From Pannonibacter phragmitetus_B (GTDB taxonomy: Bacteria > Pseudomonadota > Alphaproteobacteria > Rhizobiales > Stappiaceae): a stretch of DNA of 64,000 nt. The DNA lies in NCBI RefSeq assembly GCF_050510895.1, contig NZ_JBNINT010000001.1:186001-250000 (forward strand), written 5' to 3'. Positions 9,274 to 18,837 of the stretch are shown piece after piece. Numbering within the stretch: position 1 is the first letter of the stretch; every line of letters begins with the position of its first letter. Both the position numbers and the translations under genes were made by a program. Below the pieces are notes generated by a model, which saw only the letters and a program-made list of their open reading frames with translations, had not been told where the DNA came from and did no database searches.

Positions 9274-9537
9274 ATGTCAGATCCGGGTGGCGTTGCCGCA
9301 GACCAGCTCAGGGCGTTTATCGAGCGTATCGAGCGCCTTGAGGAAGAGAAGAAGGTGATCTCCGATGACATCAAGGATGTCTATGCGGAGGCCAAGGGCA
9401 ACGGCTTTGACGTCAAGATTCTGCGCAAGGTGATTTCCCTGCGCAAGAAGCAGCCGCATGAGCGTGAGGAAGAGGAAGCAATCCTCGACCTGTACCTCCA
9501 GGCTCTGGGCATGTCGGCCTACGCCGGTAACGGCTGA
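9274..9537 (+). CDS. gapR: GapR nucleoid-associated protein (DUF2312)
   Basis: An 87-residue helical protein: a coiled-coil FIERIERLEEEKKVI, then DIKDVYAEAKGNGFDVKIL and ISLRKKQPHEREEEEAIL, the conserved core of DUF2312/UPF0335. In Caulobacter this protein (GapR) forms a tetramer around overtwisted DNA ahead of replication forks and stimulates topoisomerases. GAAGGAGTGCTAGC is a strong ribosome-binding site for the ATG at 9274. A strong terminator follows at 9557. Confidence 0.9.
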   Translation: MSDPGGVAADQLRAFIERIERLEEEKKVISDDIKDVYAEAKGNGFDVKILRKVISLRKKQPHEREEEEAILDLYLQALGMSAYAGNG

Positions 9538-9556
9538 GCGGCTTGGCACAGACATC

Positions 9557-9585
9557 ACGGGCGGCTTCGGCCGCCCGTTTCTTTT
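9557..9585 (+). terminator. Terminator downstream of gapR
   Basis: 9-bp stem ACGGGCGGC/GCCGCCCGT with a TTCG tetraloop, followed by TTTCTTTT. Confidence 0.9.
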
Positions 9586-9604
9586 CCGGTGGTAGCCGGA
9601 CATG

Positions 9605-9638
9605 AAAAGAGCGGCCTCATGGGGCCGCTCTTCTTGTT
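9605..9638 (-). terminator. Terminator downstream of the DUF882 gene
   Basis: 10-bp stem AAGAGCGGCC/GGCCGCTCTT (9607-9616/9623-9632) with TTTT after it on the minus strand; the plus side also carries TTCTTGTTT, so it may act in both directions. Confidence 0.75.
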
Positions 9639-9661
9639 TCAAGTCTGCGCTTGTCCGGTAG

Positions 9662-11355
9662 TCAGCGCGTGTAGATCACCGGGAGCACCGCGACGGCTGT
9701 TCCGGAGAAGCGGTCGGCGCGGATGTCCTGCGGGGCTGCTGTCGTGAAGCCGTTCTTCAGGAAGCGGTTACCCGGCTCCAGCAGCTCGGTGAGCTTACGC
9801 TGGTTGGGGTGGCTCATCTTCGCGAAGGTGCCTGTGCGCAGGGTCGATTCAGCCGAGATGATCTCCGGCGATGTCTTGTCCGGTGCGCGGGCAAAGCCTG
9901 CCAGCGGGTCCTTGATCTGTGCCGGAACAATGCCAGCCAGCGTTGCTGCAGGTTTGGACGGCTTCTTCTTGTCGCGTGCCATCTTCGCGGCAGCCTCGGC
10001 AGCCTTGGCGCGCAGAACATCCTGCGTGCTTGGCTGCGGCTGGGTGGCTGCCTGAGAGGCGTAGGCAAGCGCCGTTGCGGCCAGATGGGGCTTGGGAGCA
10101 GGCTGTGTTCCGGTCGCAGCAAGGATCGCGGCAACAGGGTCGTTCGCCCGTGCTATCGCGCTCGCAGCTGCGGTCTGCGGTTTGGCATGCGGTACGGCCA
10201 CAAGCGCAGCCTGCTGCACTGCAGCCTGGGTTACGGCAACAGGTTGCCGCAGCGCCTCATCCGCATTCACCCCGCCAGCAGCAGCTTCTGCGACCTGGAA
10301 CGGAATGTTGGAAGGCTCGCGCAGTTCTTCAGGCTTGCCCTTCGGGGTGACGGCAGCGGTGATAACAGGTGCTTCTGCAGCGGGGGCGGAGCGCGCTCGG
10401 GAGCCGGGGCAGGCGTTGCCACCGGTGTCGCGGCCGGAGTGCCGCGTGCAGCGACTGCACCCGGACGGACCTGAGCTGGAGCTTCATCCGGTTCCGCGGC
10501 AGCCTGTTCGATATCGTCATCCTCGCCCGAGAACAGCGCAGTCAGGAAATTGCCGCCCTTGGAAACCTGACGGACGGGGCGCCCATCATCGCCGGAGGTC
10601 AGCGTCTGACCCCGGGTGTTCATGCGGCTGCTGCTGCCGCCTTCGTCGTCGTCGGATGCGCTGGCAACAACAATAGGTGCGGACCGCTTGCCGGACTTCA
10701 GCTCGGCGAGCGCCTGCTGGTAACCGGGCATCGGCTTGCCGTCGGACGGAATGTGAATGGTCTTGCCATCCGGGAACACCTTGGCCAGCTGCTGGCGGTT
10801 CATCTTCGGCCAGTGGCGGACGCTGCCGGTGTCCATGTGAACGAAGGGAGAGCCGGATGTCGGATAGAAGCCAACGCCGCCCACCTGCTTGCGCAGGCCC
10901 GTGGCGCGCAGGGTGGCAAGGTCAACGCCGGGGATGAAGAAGTCCATCGCCTTGCCAAGCATGTGCTGGCTTTTCTGGGCGACGCCGCGCGAACGGGAGC
11001 GGAGCATGTTGTTGGTCGCCGGAGAGCGGTAGCTCGACACCACGTTGATGTAATCGCGCCCGCCCACCTGCTGGTAGACTTCCCACACCAGATCCAGCAG
11101 CTTCGGATCGATGTTGGTAATCTCGTTACGGCGCCAATCACGCAGGAAGCGGTTCGCATCCCGAAGACCGCCCGGAATGAACCGGCCGTTCTTCTTGAAC
11201 GTGATTTGAACTCTTTCCTTGGTGTGCACGTTATAGAGCTTGAGGGTGCGGGTTTCGGCATGTGCGGATGACAGGCCGGGCGCAACCAGGGCAGGCGCAA
11301 GGAGCATGGCGCCAAAAACACAAACGAGCGCCGCAAGGCGCTTCAGCAGGGTCAT
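9662..11355 (-). CDS. DUF882 / peptidase M15-like exported protein (one frameshift)
   Basis: N-terminal signal peptide (MTLLKRLAALVCVFGAMLLA) and a domain of the YcbK/DUF882 type related to D,D-carboxypeptidases. Zinc-ligand positions are visible: SQHMLGKAMDF near residue 140-150 and FVHMDTGSVRHWP near 185. A long Ala/Pro-rich tail follows to residue 564. The frame breaks at the G run 10382-10386; one added base gives PPPAAEAPVITAAVTPKGKP and joins the two halves. The ATG at 11355 starts the signal peptide; MRTRFARDNA upstream is an alternative. Family members are implicated in peptidoglycan remodelling; the substrate here is not proven. Confidence 0.8.
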
Positions 11356-11681
11356 GGCGTTGTCTCGGGCAAACCGTGTACGCAAATCACTTCTCGCATT
11401 CTGTCGGCCTGGCGGCCGGAACTTCCCCCGATGATGAAGGAGACGTTACCGGCGCGAGGTTAAGAAGTTTTTACCGTGATTTCATTTCACGGACCATAGT
11501 GACGAATCTGCAACGAGGAATCCAGCCCTTGTTTCTGCGTATGCCGCGTTTGGTAACTGGCTGATTCCCATTGTCTTGTCCTCTCGATGCAGGCTCAACC
11601 GCGGGCCCCTGCTGGCGTGACGCTCGAAAACGGCGTCGTCAAACTTGTGTTGACAGGTGCGATTATGCCGCAGCCGCGCCG
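11356..11681 (-). other. Intergenic region between the sigma-54 regulator and the DUF882 gene
   Basis: 326 bases without a credible gene. It must hold the DUF882 promoter on the minus strand. A CtrA-box-like TTAA-N7-TTAC lies at 11460-11474, about 105 bases upstream of the DUF882 start, next to a short palindrome CCGTGA-N7-TCACGG. I see no sigma-54 type GG-N10-GC promoter that I would call. Confidence 0.45.
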
Positions 11682-13224
11682 TCACATGTCTCCGCTCTGG
11701 TCCGTTCCGTCCTCCAGACCATAATCCTTAAGTTTTCTGTACAAGGTAGAGCGGCCGATTCCTAGCCGCTTCGCCACCTCCGTCATCCGGCCGCCGTAAT
11801 GGCTGATCGCGGTACGGATCATATCTTCCTCGACGGCTGTCAGGCTGCGCAAATGGCCATCATCGTCGAGACTGCGCAGGAAGCCATACGGAGTGCTTGT
11901 GGCAGATTGATGATGCGGCGGAGCAGTTTGATCGGTCTGTGGAGTATTTGTGGAAAAAGTTGCTGCGCCGCCGCCGGCGGGTGACGGGCTGGCAGCTGCG
12001 CCTCGCAGTTCTGGCACGGGCAGAGGATGATCAAGCGCGGCTGCGACCTGGGGAAATCCTCAGGTACAAGCTGATCGCCATCGCACAGAACCATGGCGCG
12101 GAAGATCGTGTTCTCCAGCTGGCGGATATTGCCGGGCCAGGTGTAGGCCTGCAGCAGAGCCAGCGCCTCGGCCGAGATGCCCCGCACCTGCGGCTTGCCT
12201 TCCTCAGCGGCAAAGCGTGCAAGGAAATGCCGGGCCAAGGCCGGAATATCCTCGATACGGTCGCGCAGCGGCGGGATCCAGATCGGGAAGACATTCAGCC
12301 GGTAATAGAGATCCTCGCGGAAGCCGCCTTCCTTCACCAGGTCCAGCAGGCGGCGGTTGGTGGCCGAGATGAGGCGGAAGTCCACTTTGACCGGCCGGCG
12401 CGCGCCAATGGGGTCGATCTCCCCTTCCTGTAATGCACGCAGCAGCTTGACTTGCACTTCCATGGGCAGCTCGCCCACTTCATCAAGGAACAGCGTGCCG
12501 CCATGGGCCTCCTGGAACTTGCCGACATGCTTGTCGACAGCGCCGGTGAAGGCGCCTTTCTCGTGGCCGAAGAGGATCGATTCCACCAGATTGTCCGGAA
12601 TGGCACCGCAGTTCACGGTCACGAAGGGACGGGATTTCCGGTCGCTGGTGCCCTGGATGGCACGGGCGATCAGTTCCTTGCCGACGCCGCTTTCCCCTCG
12701 ATCAGGATCGGGATATTGGATGACGCGGCGCGCTGTCCAAGCCGCAGCACGCGCTCCATGGCCCCCGAACGGGTGATGATTTCGTTGAAGGTGAGCGTGC
12801 CGGACGCCCGTCTATGCAGGCGGGTGATTTCGCTTTCGAGTGCCGAGACCTTCATCAGGTTGCGGATGGAGACTTCCAGCCGCTCCGCCGAGACGGGCTT
12901 GACGACGAAGTCCTGTGCACCGGCATTCATGGCATTGACGACAGTGTCGATCCCGCCGTGGGCTGTTTGCATGATCACCGGCACGGCAATCTTTTGGGCG
13001 CGCATCTGGCGCAATGCGCCAAGGCCGTCCAGCTCCGGCATTACCATGTCCATGACGACGAGGTCGATGTCGGCGCCCTCTGCGCCCGTCATGACCTTCA
13101 GCGCCTCTGCGCCGTTTTCGGCCAGCTTCACCCTGTAACCAAAGCGGGTGATGGCCTCCTGCAACAGGCGGCGCTGGATCGGGTCGTCATCCACGACAAG
13201 AATGCGTCCGCTGGCTGCTACCAT
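11682..13224 (-). CDS. Sigma-54-dependent response regulator (two frameshifts)
   Basis: An NtrC-family activator: receiver domain (GRILVVDDDP, phospho-acceptor in VVMDMVMPELDG at residue 59, lysine in FVVKP), AAA+ domain with the sigma-54 contact loop GHEKGAFTGA, Walker B GTLFLDEVGELP and WPGNIRQLENTI, and a C-terminal Fis-type helix-turn-helix (EVAKRLGIGRSTLYRKLKDYG). Frame breaks at the C run 12694-12697 and the G run 12050-12053; one added base at each restores Walker A GESGVGKELIARA and PEDFPQVAAALDHPLPVPEL, giving 514 residues. The ATG at 13224 (MVAASGRI) is chosen. No histidine kinase is adjacent, so its input is unknown. Confidence 0.85.
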
Positions 13225-13413
13225 TTTACGTCCCGGCCTCGGCTGTCTCAATTCGGGCCATCATTCGCAGCCGCAAGTAAACAAATCGTCCATAATCATG
13301 GCGCCATTCGAGAGAATGATGATTGCTTGTGACGGGGTTTGGGCCCTAATTTCAACAAGCACAGTCTTGCAGACATGTCTTTGACGCATCGCACGGATGC
13401 AACCGGAGGATTT

Positions 13414-15231
13414 ATGAAGGGTTTTGAAGCCGCCAGCTCCCACGCAGCCGCAACAGGGCTGGGCGACTTGCCGGAATGGGATCTCACAGACCTTTATCCG
13501 GCACTTGACGCGCCGCAGGTTCAGGCAGATCTCGCTGCGGCACTCGAGCGCTCCCGTCAGTTTGAGGGTGCTTACAAGGGGCATCTGGCAAGGCTTGCTG
13601 CCGAAGACCGTGACGGGCTTCTGGCTGCGATCCAGTCCTTCGAGGATCTGGAGGATCTGCTCGGTAAGCTGATTTCCTTCGCGGGCCTCGTTTATGCCGG
13701 TAACACCACCGATCCGGTCCGCCAGAAATTCTATGGTGATGTGCAGGAAAAGATCACGTCAGCCAGTTCTCACCTTCTGTTCTTCACGCTGGAGATCAAC
13801 TCCATCGATGATGCGGTGATTGAAGCGGCGCTGGAAGATCCGGGCCTGAAACATTACCGCCCGTGGTTTGAGGATCTGCGCAAGGAAAAGCCGTTCCAGC
13901 TGGAAGACCGGGTGGAGCAGCTGTTCCACGAGAAGTCCGTCACCGGGCGCGGTGCCTGGAACCGGCTGTTTGATGAGACGATCGCTTCTCTCCGTTTCAC
14001 GGTTGGCGGGGAGAGTCTTGCCATCGAGCAGGTGCTGAACCTGTTGCAGGATGCCGATCCGGCAAGGCGCAAGGCCGCCTCCGATGCGCTGGCCGTGACC
14101 TTTAAGGCGAACCTGCGGGTCTTCACGCTGATCACCAACACGCTGGCCAAGGACAAGGAAATCTCCGACCGCTGGCGCAAGTTCCAGGATATTGCCGACA
14201 GCCGCCACCTGGCCAACCGGGTGGAGCGCGAGGTGGTGGATGCCATGGTTGCTGCCGTGCGTGATGCCTATCCGCGCCTGTCGCACCGCTATTATGCGCT
14301 CAAGGCCCGCTGGCTTGGCATGGACAAGCTGAACCATTGGGACCGCAACGCACCGCTGCCGAAGGCGGACAACAGGGTCATTCCCTGGAGCGAGGCACGC
14401 GATACGGTGCTTGCAGCCTATGCTGGTTTTTCGCCCGAGATGGCCGAGATCGCGCAGCGCTTCTTCGACAAGGGCTGGATCGACGCGCCCGCGCGCGATG
14501 GCAAGGCACCGGGTGCCTTTGCCCATCCCACCGTGCCGAGCGCGCATCCCTATGTGCTGGTCAACTATCTGGGCAAGACGCGGGACGTGATGACGCTGGC
14601 CCATGAGCTGGGCCATGGTGTGCACCAGGTGCTGGCCGCCCCCAACGGCCCGCTGATGGCGCCGACGCCGTTGACGCTGGCCGAAACGGCAAGTGTCTTT
14701 GGCGAGATGCTGACCTTCCGCTCTCTGCTGGACAAGGCCGAGGACAAGCGCACCCGCAAGATCATGCTCGCTTCTAAGGCTGAGGACATGATCAACACGG
14801 TGGTGCGGCAGATCGCCTTCTACAGCTTCGAGCGCCGTATCCATTCCGAACGGCGGAACGGGGAGCTGACAGCGGAGCGGATCGGTGAGATCTGGATGGA
14901 TGTTCAGCGCGAGAGCCTTGGACCCGCCATCAATCTGGGCGAAGGTTATGAGACCTTCTGGACCTATATTCCGCACTTCATCCATTCGCCCTTCTACGTC
15001 TATGCCTATGCTTTCGGCGATTGCCTCGTGAATTCGCTCTATGCGGTTTACGAGGAGGCTGAGGCCGGATTCCAGCAGAAGTACTTTGACCTCCTGAAGG
15101 CTGGTGGCACCAAACACCATTCGGAGCTGCTGGCGCCCTTTGGCCTCGATGCCAGCGATCCGGGCTTCTGGAAGAAGGGCCTGTCGGTGATCGAACGCAT
15201 CATCGACGAGTTGGAAGAAATGGAAGACTGA
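13414..15231 (+). CDS. pepF: M3 family oligoendopeptidase F
   Basis: A 605-residue cytoplasmic zinc metallopeptidase that cleaves short peptides. The HEXXH motif is TLAHELGHGVHQ (around residue 410) with the third ligand in ETASVFGEML about 28 residues on; YSFERRIHSERR, GPAINLGEGYE and FYVYAYAFGD are conserved M3B segments. The start is taken at the ATG at 13414 because CCGGAGGATTT lies directly before it; ATG 13375 and TTG 13339 are less likely. Divergent from the sigma-54 regulator. Confidence 0.92.
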   Translation: MKGFEAASSHAAATGLGDLPEWDLTDLYPALDAPQVQADLAAALERSRQFEGAYKGHLARLAAEDRDGLLAAIQSFEDLEDLLGKLISFAGLVYAGNTTDPVRQKFYGDVQEKITSASSHLLFFTLEINSIDDAVIEAALEDPGLKHYRPWFEDLRKEKPFQLEDRVEQLFHEKSVTGRGAWNRLFDETIASLRFTVGGESLAIEQVLNLLQDADPARRKAASDALAVTFKANLRVFTLITNTLAKDKEISDRWRKFQDIADSRHLANRVEREVVDAMVAAVRDAYPRLSHRYYALKARWLGMDKLNHWDRNAPLPKADNRVIPWSEARDTVLAAYAGFSPEMAEIAQRFFDKGWIDAPARDGKAPGAFAHPTVPSAHPYVLVNYLGKTRDVMTLAHELGHGVHQVLAAPNGPLMAPTPLTLAETASVFGEMLTFRSLLDKAEDKRTRKIMLASKAEDMINTVVRQIAFYSFERRIHSERRNGELTAERIGEIWMDVQRESLGPAINLGEGYETFWTYIPHFIHSPFYVYAYAFGDCLVNSLYAVYEEAEAGFQQKYFDLLKAGGTKHHSELLAPFGLDASDPGFWKKGLSVIERIIDELEEMED

Positions 15232-15267
15232 GATTCAGTCTCGCTGTCTGCAAAGTGAGGAGAGGGG

Positions 15268-16152
15268 ATGTTCCGTTACACGCCTTATGACGGGTCGAAG
15301 CGTCCCTTCTCCATTGGTCTGGAACCGGTGCCGCAAGAGCGCTGGTTCGATCCGGACGAGCGCTTTGCCGAACAGCTGGCGCGAAAGCGCGAGTTGATGG
15401 CAACTGTGCCGGATGTGGTGATCCACAGCGAGCCGGAGACGCTGCCTGCACAGGCAGAAGCCTTTGCACTTATGGCCGCGCACTTGCCTGCGGCGCATCC
15501 TGGTCTTTACCGGGCTGAGGGCAGCGGGATTGCCTTGGTGGCGGATGGCACGGCCTTTCACATGCAGGAAGCCGAGCCACCGTTGCAGACTGTCAGCCGT
15601 GCCGTACAGGAAGATCTGGTGCTGATGCGCAAGGGAGAGGGCGGCTGGCGGCTGGCTGCAGCCTCGCTGTGCTTCCCGTCCTCCTGGTCGCTCGCAGCCA
15701 AGGCCTCCCGGCCTATGGCTGAGATCCATGAGCATGTGCCCGGTTATGCCGGACGCATGGGGCAGACGATTGACCGCATCTTCGACAATCTGAAGCCCGG
15801 CCAGCTTGTGGCGCGGCTTAATTGGTCAGTCTATGACAGTCCGGAGCTGCATCATTCCCGCCCCAAGCAGATGTCACCGCAAATGGCGGAAGGTGAGGGG
15901 GCGATGCTGGCGGGGGCCTTCATCCGGGTGGAGCGGCAAACTCTTTCACGGCTTCCGGAAAGCGGGGATCTGCTGTTCACCGTCAAGATCCATCACGATC
16001 CCCTGCGGCTTCTGACGGCACAGCCACGGGCGCGGGAATTGGCCGCAGGGTTGGCGGAGCAGCTTGGAGGCCTCGATGAGGCGCAATTGCGCTACAAGGG
16101 CCTGATGGTGCACCGCGACCAGCTTGTCGCAGATCTCGCCAGTGTCCGTTGA
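15268..16152 (+). CDS. DUF3445 / heme-dependent oxidative N-demethylase-like protein
   Basis: A 294-residue protein with the DUF3445 (HODM) core CFPSSWSLAAKASRPMAEIH, HVPGYAGRMGQTIDRIFDN and RLNWSVYD, followed by R-x-E and TVKIHHDPL. Characterised relatives bind heme and oxidatively demethylate dimethylamine-type substrates; the substrate here is unknown. GTGAGGAGAGGGG before the ATG is a good ribosome-binding site. It follows pepF by 36 bases and is probably co-transcribed with it. Confidence 0.82.
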   Translation: MFRYTPYDGSKRPFSIGLEPVPQERWFDPDERFAEQLARKRELMATVPDVVIHSEPETLPAQAEAFALMAAHLPAAHPGLYRAEGSGIALVADGTAFHMQEAEPPLQTVSRAVQEDLVLMRKGEGGWRLAAASLCFPSSWSLAAKASRPMAEIHEHVPGYAGRMGQTIDRIFDNLKPGQLVARLNWSVYDSPELHHSRPKQMSPQMAEGEGAMLAGAFIRVERQTLSRLPESGDLLFTVKIHHDPLRLLTAQPRARELAAGLAEQLGGLDEAQLRYKGLMVHRDQLVADLASVR

Positions 16153-16253
16153 CAGCCGGCCTTTCGTGACGGGGATTGGCGATGTGACTTGCTGAAAGGT
16201 GCCAGCGTCCCATATGGGAGCAGGACAGAAGTTCAGCATGTCAGGAAGCCTTG

Positions 16254-17624
16254 ATGTCCGCAGGTAATGACAGGGAAGCCAACCGGTTTTCCGCGCGTGT
16301 TGGCCGCTACGCCCGTGTGGGCACCAATGTGGGCGGTGTTGCCGCCAAGCTGGCGGGGGCCAAGCTCTTCGGTCTTGCGGCGGACAACAGGAAGGACGCA
16401 GAGAGCCTTGCTGCTGCGCTGGGCGGCCTGAAGGGGCCGCTGATGAAGGTGGCGCAGCTTCTGTCCACCATTCCCGATCTGCTGCCGCCTGAATATGCTG
16501 CGGAGCTTGCAAAGCTTCAGGCCAATGCCCCGCCGATGGGCTGGGCTTTCGTCAAGCGCCGCATGCGCGCCGAACTGGGGGCTGACTGGGAGAAGCGTTT
16601 CGCCATTTTTGAAAAGGAGCCTGCGGCGGCAGCGTCCCTGGGGCAGGTGCACCGGGCGGAGGGGCTGGATGGCCGCGCGCTGGCCTGCAAGCTGCAATAT
16701 CCCGACATGGCCTCTGCGGTCGAGGCGGATCTGAGCCAGCTTTCCGTGCTGTTCTCCCTGCACCGGCGCATGCAATCGGCCATCGATACTCGCGAAATTG
16801 CCAAGGAAATCGGCGAGCGGCTGCGCGAGGAACTTGATTATCAGCGCGAGGCGCAGCAGATGGCGGTCTACCGCACCATCTTCAGGGACGAGCCGCGCAT
16901 CCGCGTGCCTGAAGTGGTGCCGGAGCTTTCGACAAGCCGCTTGCTGACCATGGGCTGGCTGGAGGGCGGGCCGCTGCTCAGCTGGAAGGATGCGGATCTG
17001 GAGACGCGCAACCGGCTGGCCTCCACCATGTTCCATGCCTGGTGGCATCCTTTCAGCCATTTCGGTGTCATCCATGGCGATCCGCACCTTGGCAATTACA
17101 CTGTGTTTCAGGAGAACGGCGAGGCGGCTGGCATCAACCTGCTCGACTATGGCTGCATCCGCATCTTCCCGCCTGCCTTTGTCGAAGGCGTGGTGGATCT
17201 CTATCTGGGTCTTCTGCATGAGGACGAAGCGCGGGTTGTCTCGGCCTATGAGCGCTGGGGCTTCAAGGGGCTGACGCGGGAGCTGATTGATGTGCTGAAC
17301 ATCTGGGCCCGGTTCATCTATGGCCCGCTCTTGACTGACCGCGTGCGCTCGATCGCTGATGGCGTGAGCCCCTCCGAATATGGCCGCAAGGAAGCTTTCC
17401 GCGTCCAGCAGGCACTGAAAAAGCTTGGACCGGTGACCGTGCCGCGCGAGTTCGTCTTCATGGACCGCGCCGCTATCGGCCTTGGCGGGGTGTTCCTGCA
17501 TCTGCGCGCCGAGCTGAATTTCTTCCGCCTATTCAACGAACAGATCGACGGCTTCAAGGTGGAAACGGTCGCCGCCCGTCAGGCGGCCGCCCTGGCAAGT
17601 GCAGGACTTGCGGCAGTGGAGTGA
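16254..17624 (+). CDS. ABC1/AarF-UbiB family atypical kinase
   Basis: 456 residues with the features of the UbiB/ADCK protein-kinase-like family: a GGLKGPLMKVAQLLS segment in place of KxGQ, the nucleotide-binding lysine in ACKLQYPDM, EELDYQREAQQM, the catalytic loop HGDPHLGNY and the metal-binding LLDYGCIRI. Members support coenzyme Q or lipid metabolism through ATPase activity. Canonical UbiB has two C-terminal transmembrane helices, which are not obvious here, so this is better called AarF-like. The ATG at 16254 follows a TTG at 16251. Confidence 0.85.
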   Translation: MSAGNDREANRFSARVGRYARVGTNVGGVAAKLAGAKLFGLAADNRKDAESLAAALGGLKGPLMKVAQLLSTIPDLLPPEYAAELAKLQANAPPMGWAFVKRRMRAELGADWEKRFAIFEKEPAAAASLGQVHRAEGLDGRALACKLQYPDMASAVEADLSQLSVLFSLHRRMQSAIDTREIAKEIGERLREELDYQREAQQMAVYRTIFRDEPRIRVPEVVPELSTSRLLTMGWLEGGPLLSWKDADLETRNRLASTMFHAWWHPFSHFGVIHGDPHLGNYTVFQENGEAAGINLLDYGCIRIFPPAFVEGVVDLYLGLLHEDEARVVSAYERWGFKGLTRELIDVLNIWARFIYGPLLTDRVRSIADGVSPSEYGRKEAFRVQQALKKLGPVTVPREFVFMDRAAIGLGGVFLHLRAELNFFRLFNEQIDGFKVETVAARQAAALASAGLAAVE

Positions 17625-17758
17625 GGTGATACGGCAAGCTATTTCTGTGCAAGGCCTCACCCCTTCAACCTCATATCTTTGCACCACAGGGCTTGACTGA
17701 CAGCGCCGGTCGTGAGAGCGATGCAGGCAGTATAGGATGACCGGAACCGGGGAATCTG

Positions 17759-18040
17759 ATGTCCAACACCACTTCTTCTTCGATGGACTACGCCGAGCAC
17801 GAGCGGACCTACGAAGGCTTTATCAACGCTTCGAAGATCGGAACGATCTCGGTCATGTCCATCGTGCTGACGCTGCTCATGTTCGCCTTTGGCGGAACGG
17901 CTGCGCTGGTTCTCGGCTGGATCATGCTGATCGCCAATCTGGTGAGCGTCGGCATCGGCTTTGCGCTTGGCGAAAAGGGCTGGATCCCGCCTGCCGCCGT
18001 CTTCGCGCTGACGGGCGTTCTGGCGGTCCTGACCGTCTGA
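17759..18040 (+). CDS. aa3-type cytochrome c oxidase subunit IV-like protein
   Basis: A 93-residue inner-membrane protein. The segment MDYAEHERTYEGFINASKIG matches the bacterial aa3 oxidase subunit IV family, whose single helix packs against subunits I-III of the terminal oxidase. Here the protein has two to three hydrophobic segments (about 32-52, 54-70 and 76-93), longer than the ~50-residue Paracoccus subunit. No other oxidase genes are nearby. Confidence 0.75.
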   Translation: MSNTTSSSMDYAEHERTYEGFINASKIGTISVMSIVLTLLMFAFGGTAALVLGWIMLIANLVSVGIGFALGEKGWIPPAAVFALTGVLAVLTV

Positions 18041-18064
18041 TCCATTCCTTTCGGGATACTGCAA

Positions 18065-18092
18065 GGCCCGCAGCCCACGCTGCGGGTCTTGT
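18065..18092 (+). terminator. Possible terminator after the subunit IV gene
   Basis: 8-bp stem CCCGCAGC/GCTGCGGG (18067-18074/18079-18086) with a CCAC loop, followed by the weak T tract TCTTGT. Confidence 0.5.
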
Positions 18093-18160
18093 CATGTCCG
18101 GGTGGTGCTGCCCGCGGCTTTTTCTTGCAAATGCGCATGCGCCGCGCCATACGCTCTGGC

Positions 18161-18827
18161 ATGGACCAGAGCCAGCCACTCCCCTTGATTACACGCCGCC
18201 GCAAGGCCCTTGCAGATCCTGTTTCAGGACCGCGATGTGCTTGTCGTGGTCAAGCCGCATGGGCTCCTCAGCGTGACCGGCAAGGGCGAAGGGCGCGATG
18301 ACAGCCTTGCTACCCGCGTGTCGCGGATGGTGCGCGGGGCGCGGATCGTCCACCGGCTTGATCTGGACACCTCAGGCATCATGGTCATGGGGCTGAATGC
18401 GGAAGCGCACCGGCAGCTTTCGATGCAGTTCGAGCGGCGCGAGACGGACAAGGCCTATGTCGCGCTGGTCTATGGTCATGTCAAAGCAGATGCGGGTGAG
18501 GTGAACCTGCCGCTTATCGTCGACTGGCCGAACCGGCCGAAGCAGAAGATCTGTTTTGAGGAAGGCCGACCTGCGGTGACCTTGTGGCGCAACGGCGGAA
18601 TTGAGGGTGATGTCACCCGAATGCTGCTGACGCCGATTACCGGCCGTTCGCACCAGCTGCGGGTGCATATGCTCAGCCTCGGCCATCCCATCATTGGCGA
18701 CAGCCTTTATGCCCACGAGGAAGCGCGCAAAGTTTCTCCGCGTCTGGCGTTGCATGCACAGATGCTTGAGTTCACGCATCCGGTGACGGGCGAACGCCTG
18801 CGGTTCGAGGCGCCCGCGCCGTTCTGA
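18161..18827 (+). CDS. rluA: RluA family rRNA/tRNA pseudouridine synthase (two probable frameshifts at the N-terminus)
   Basis: Isomerises uridine in 23S rRNA (U746) and tRNA (U32) in E. coli. The catalytic aspartate is in HRLDLDTSGIMV; DKAYVALVYGH, PLIVDWPNRPKQK and ITGRSHQLRVHML match RluA closely. Read as it stands, the frame opens only at a TTG (18210). Adding one C in each of the runs 18181-18184 and 18207-18209 connects an ATG at 18161 through MDQSQPLPLDYTPPQGPLQI and yields 222 residues, the normal RluA size. The catalytic domain call is firm; the corrected N-terminus is inference. Confidence 0.85.
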
Positions 18828-18837
18828 TGGGTGAGCG

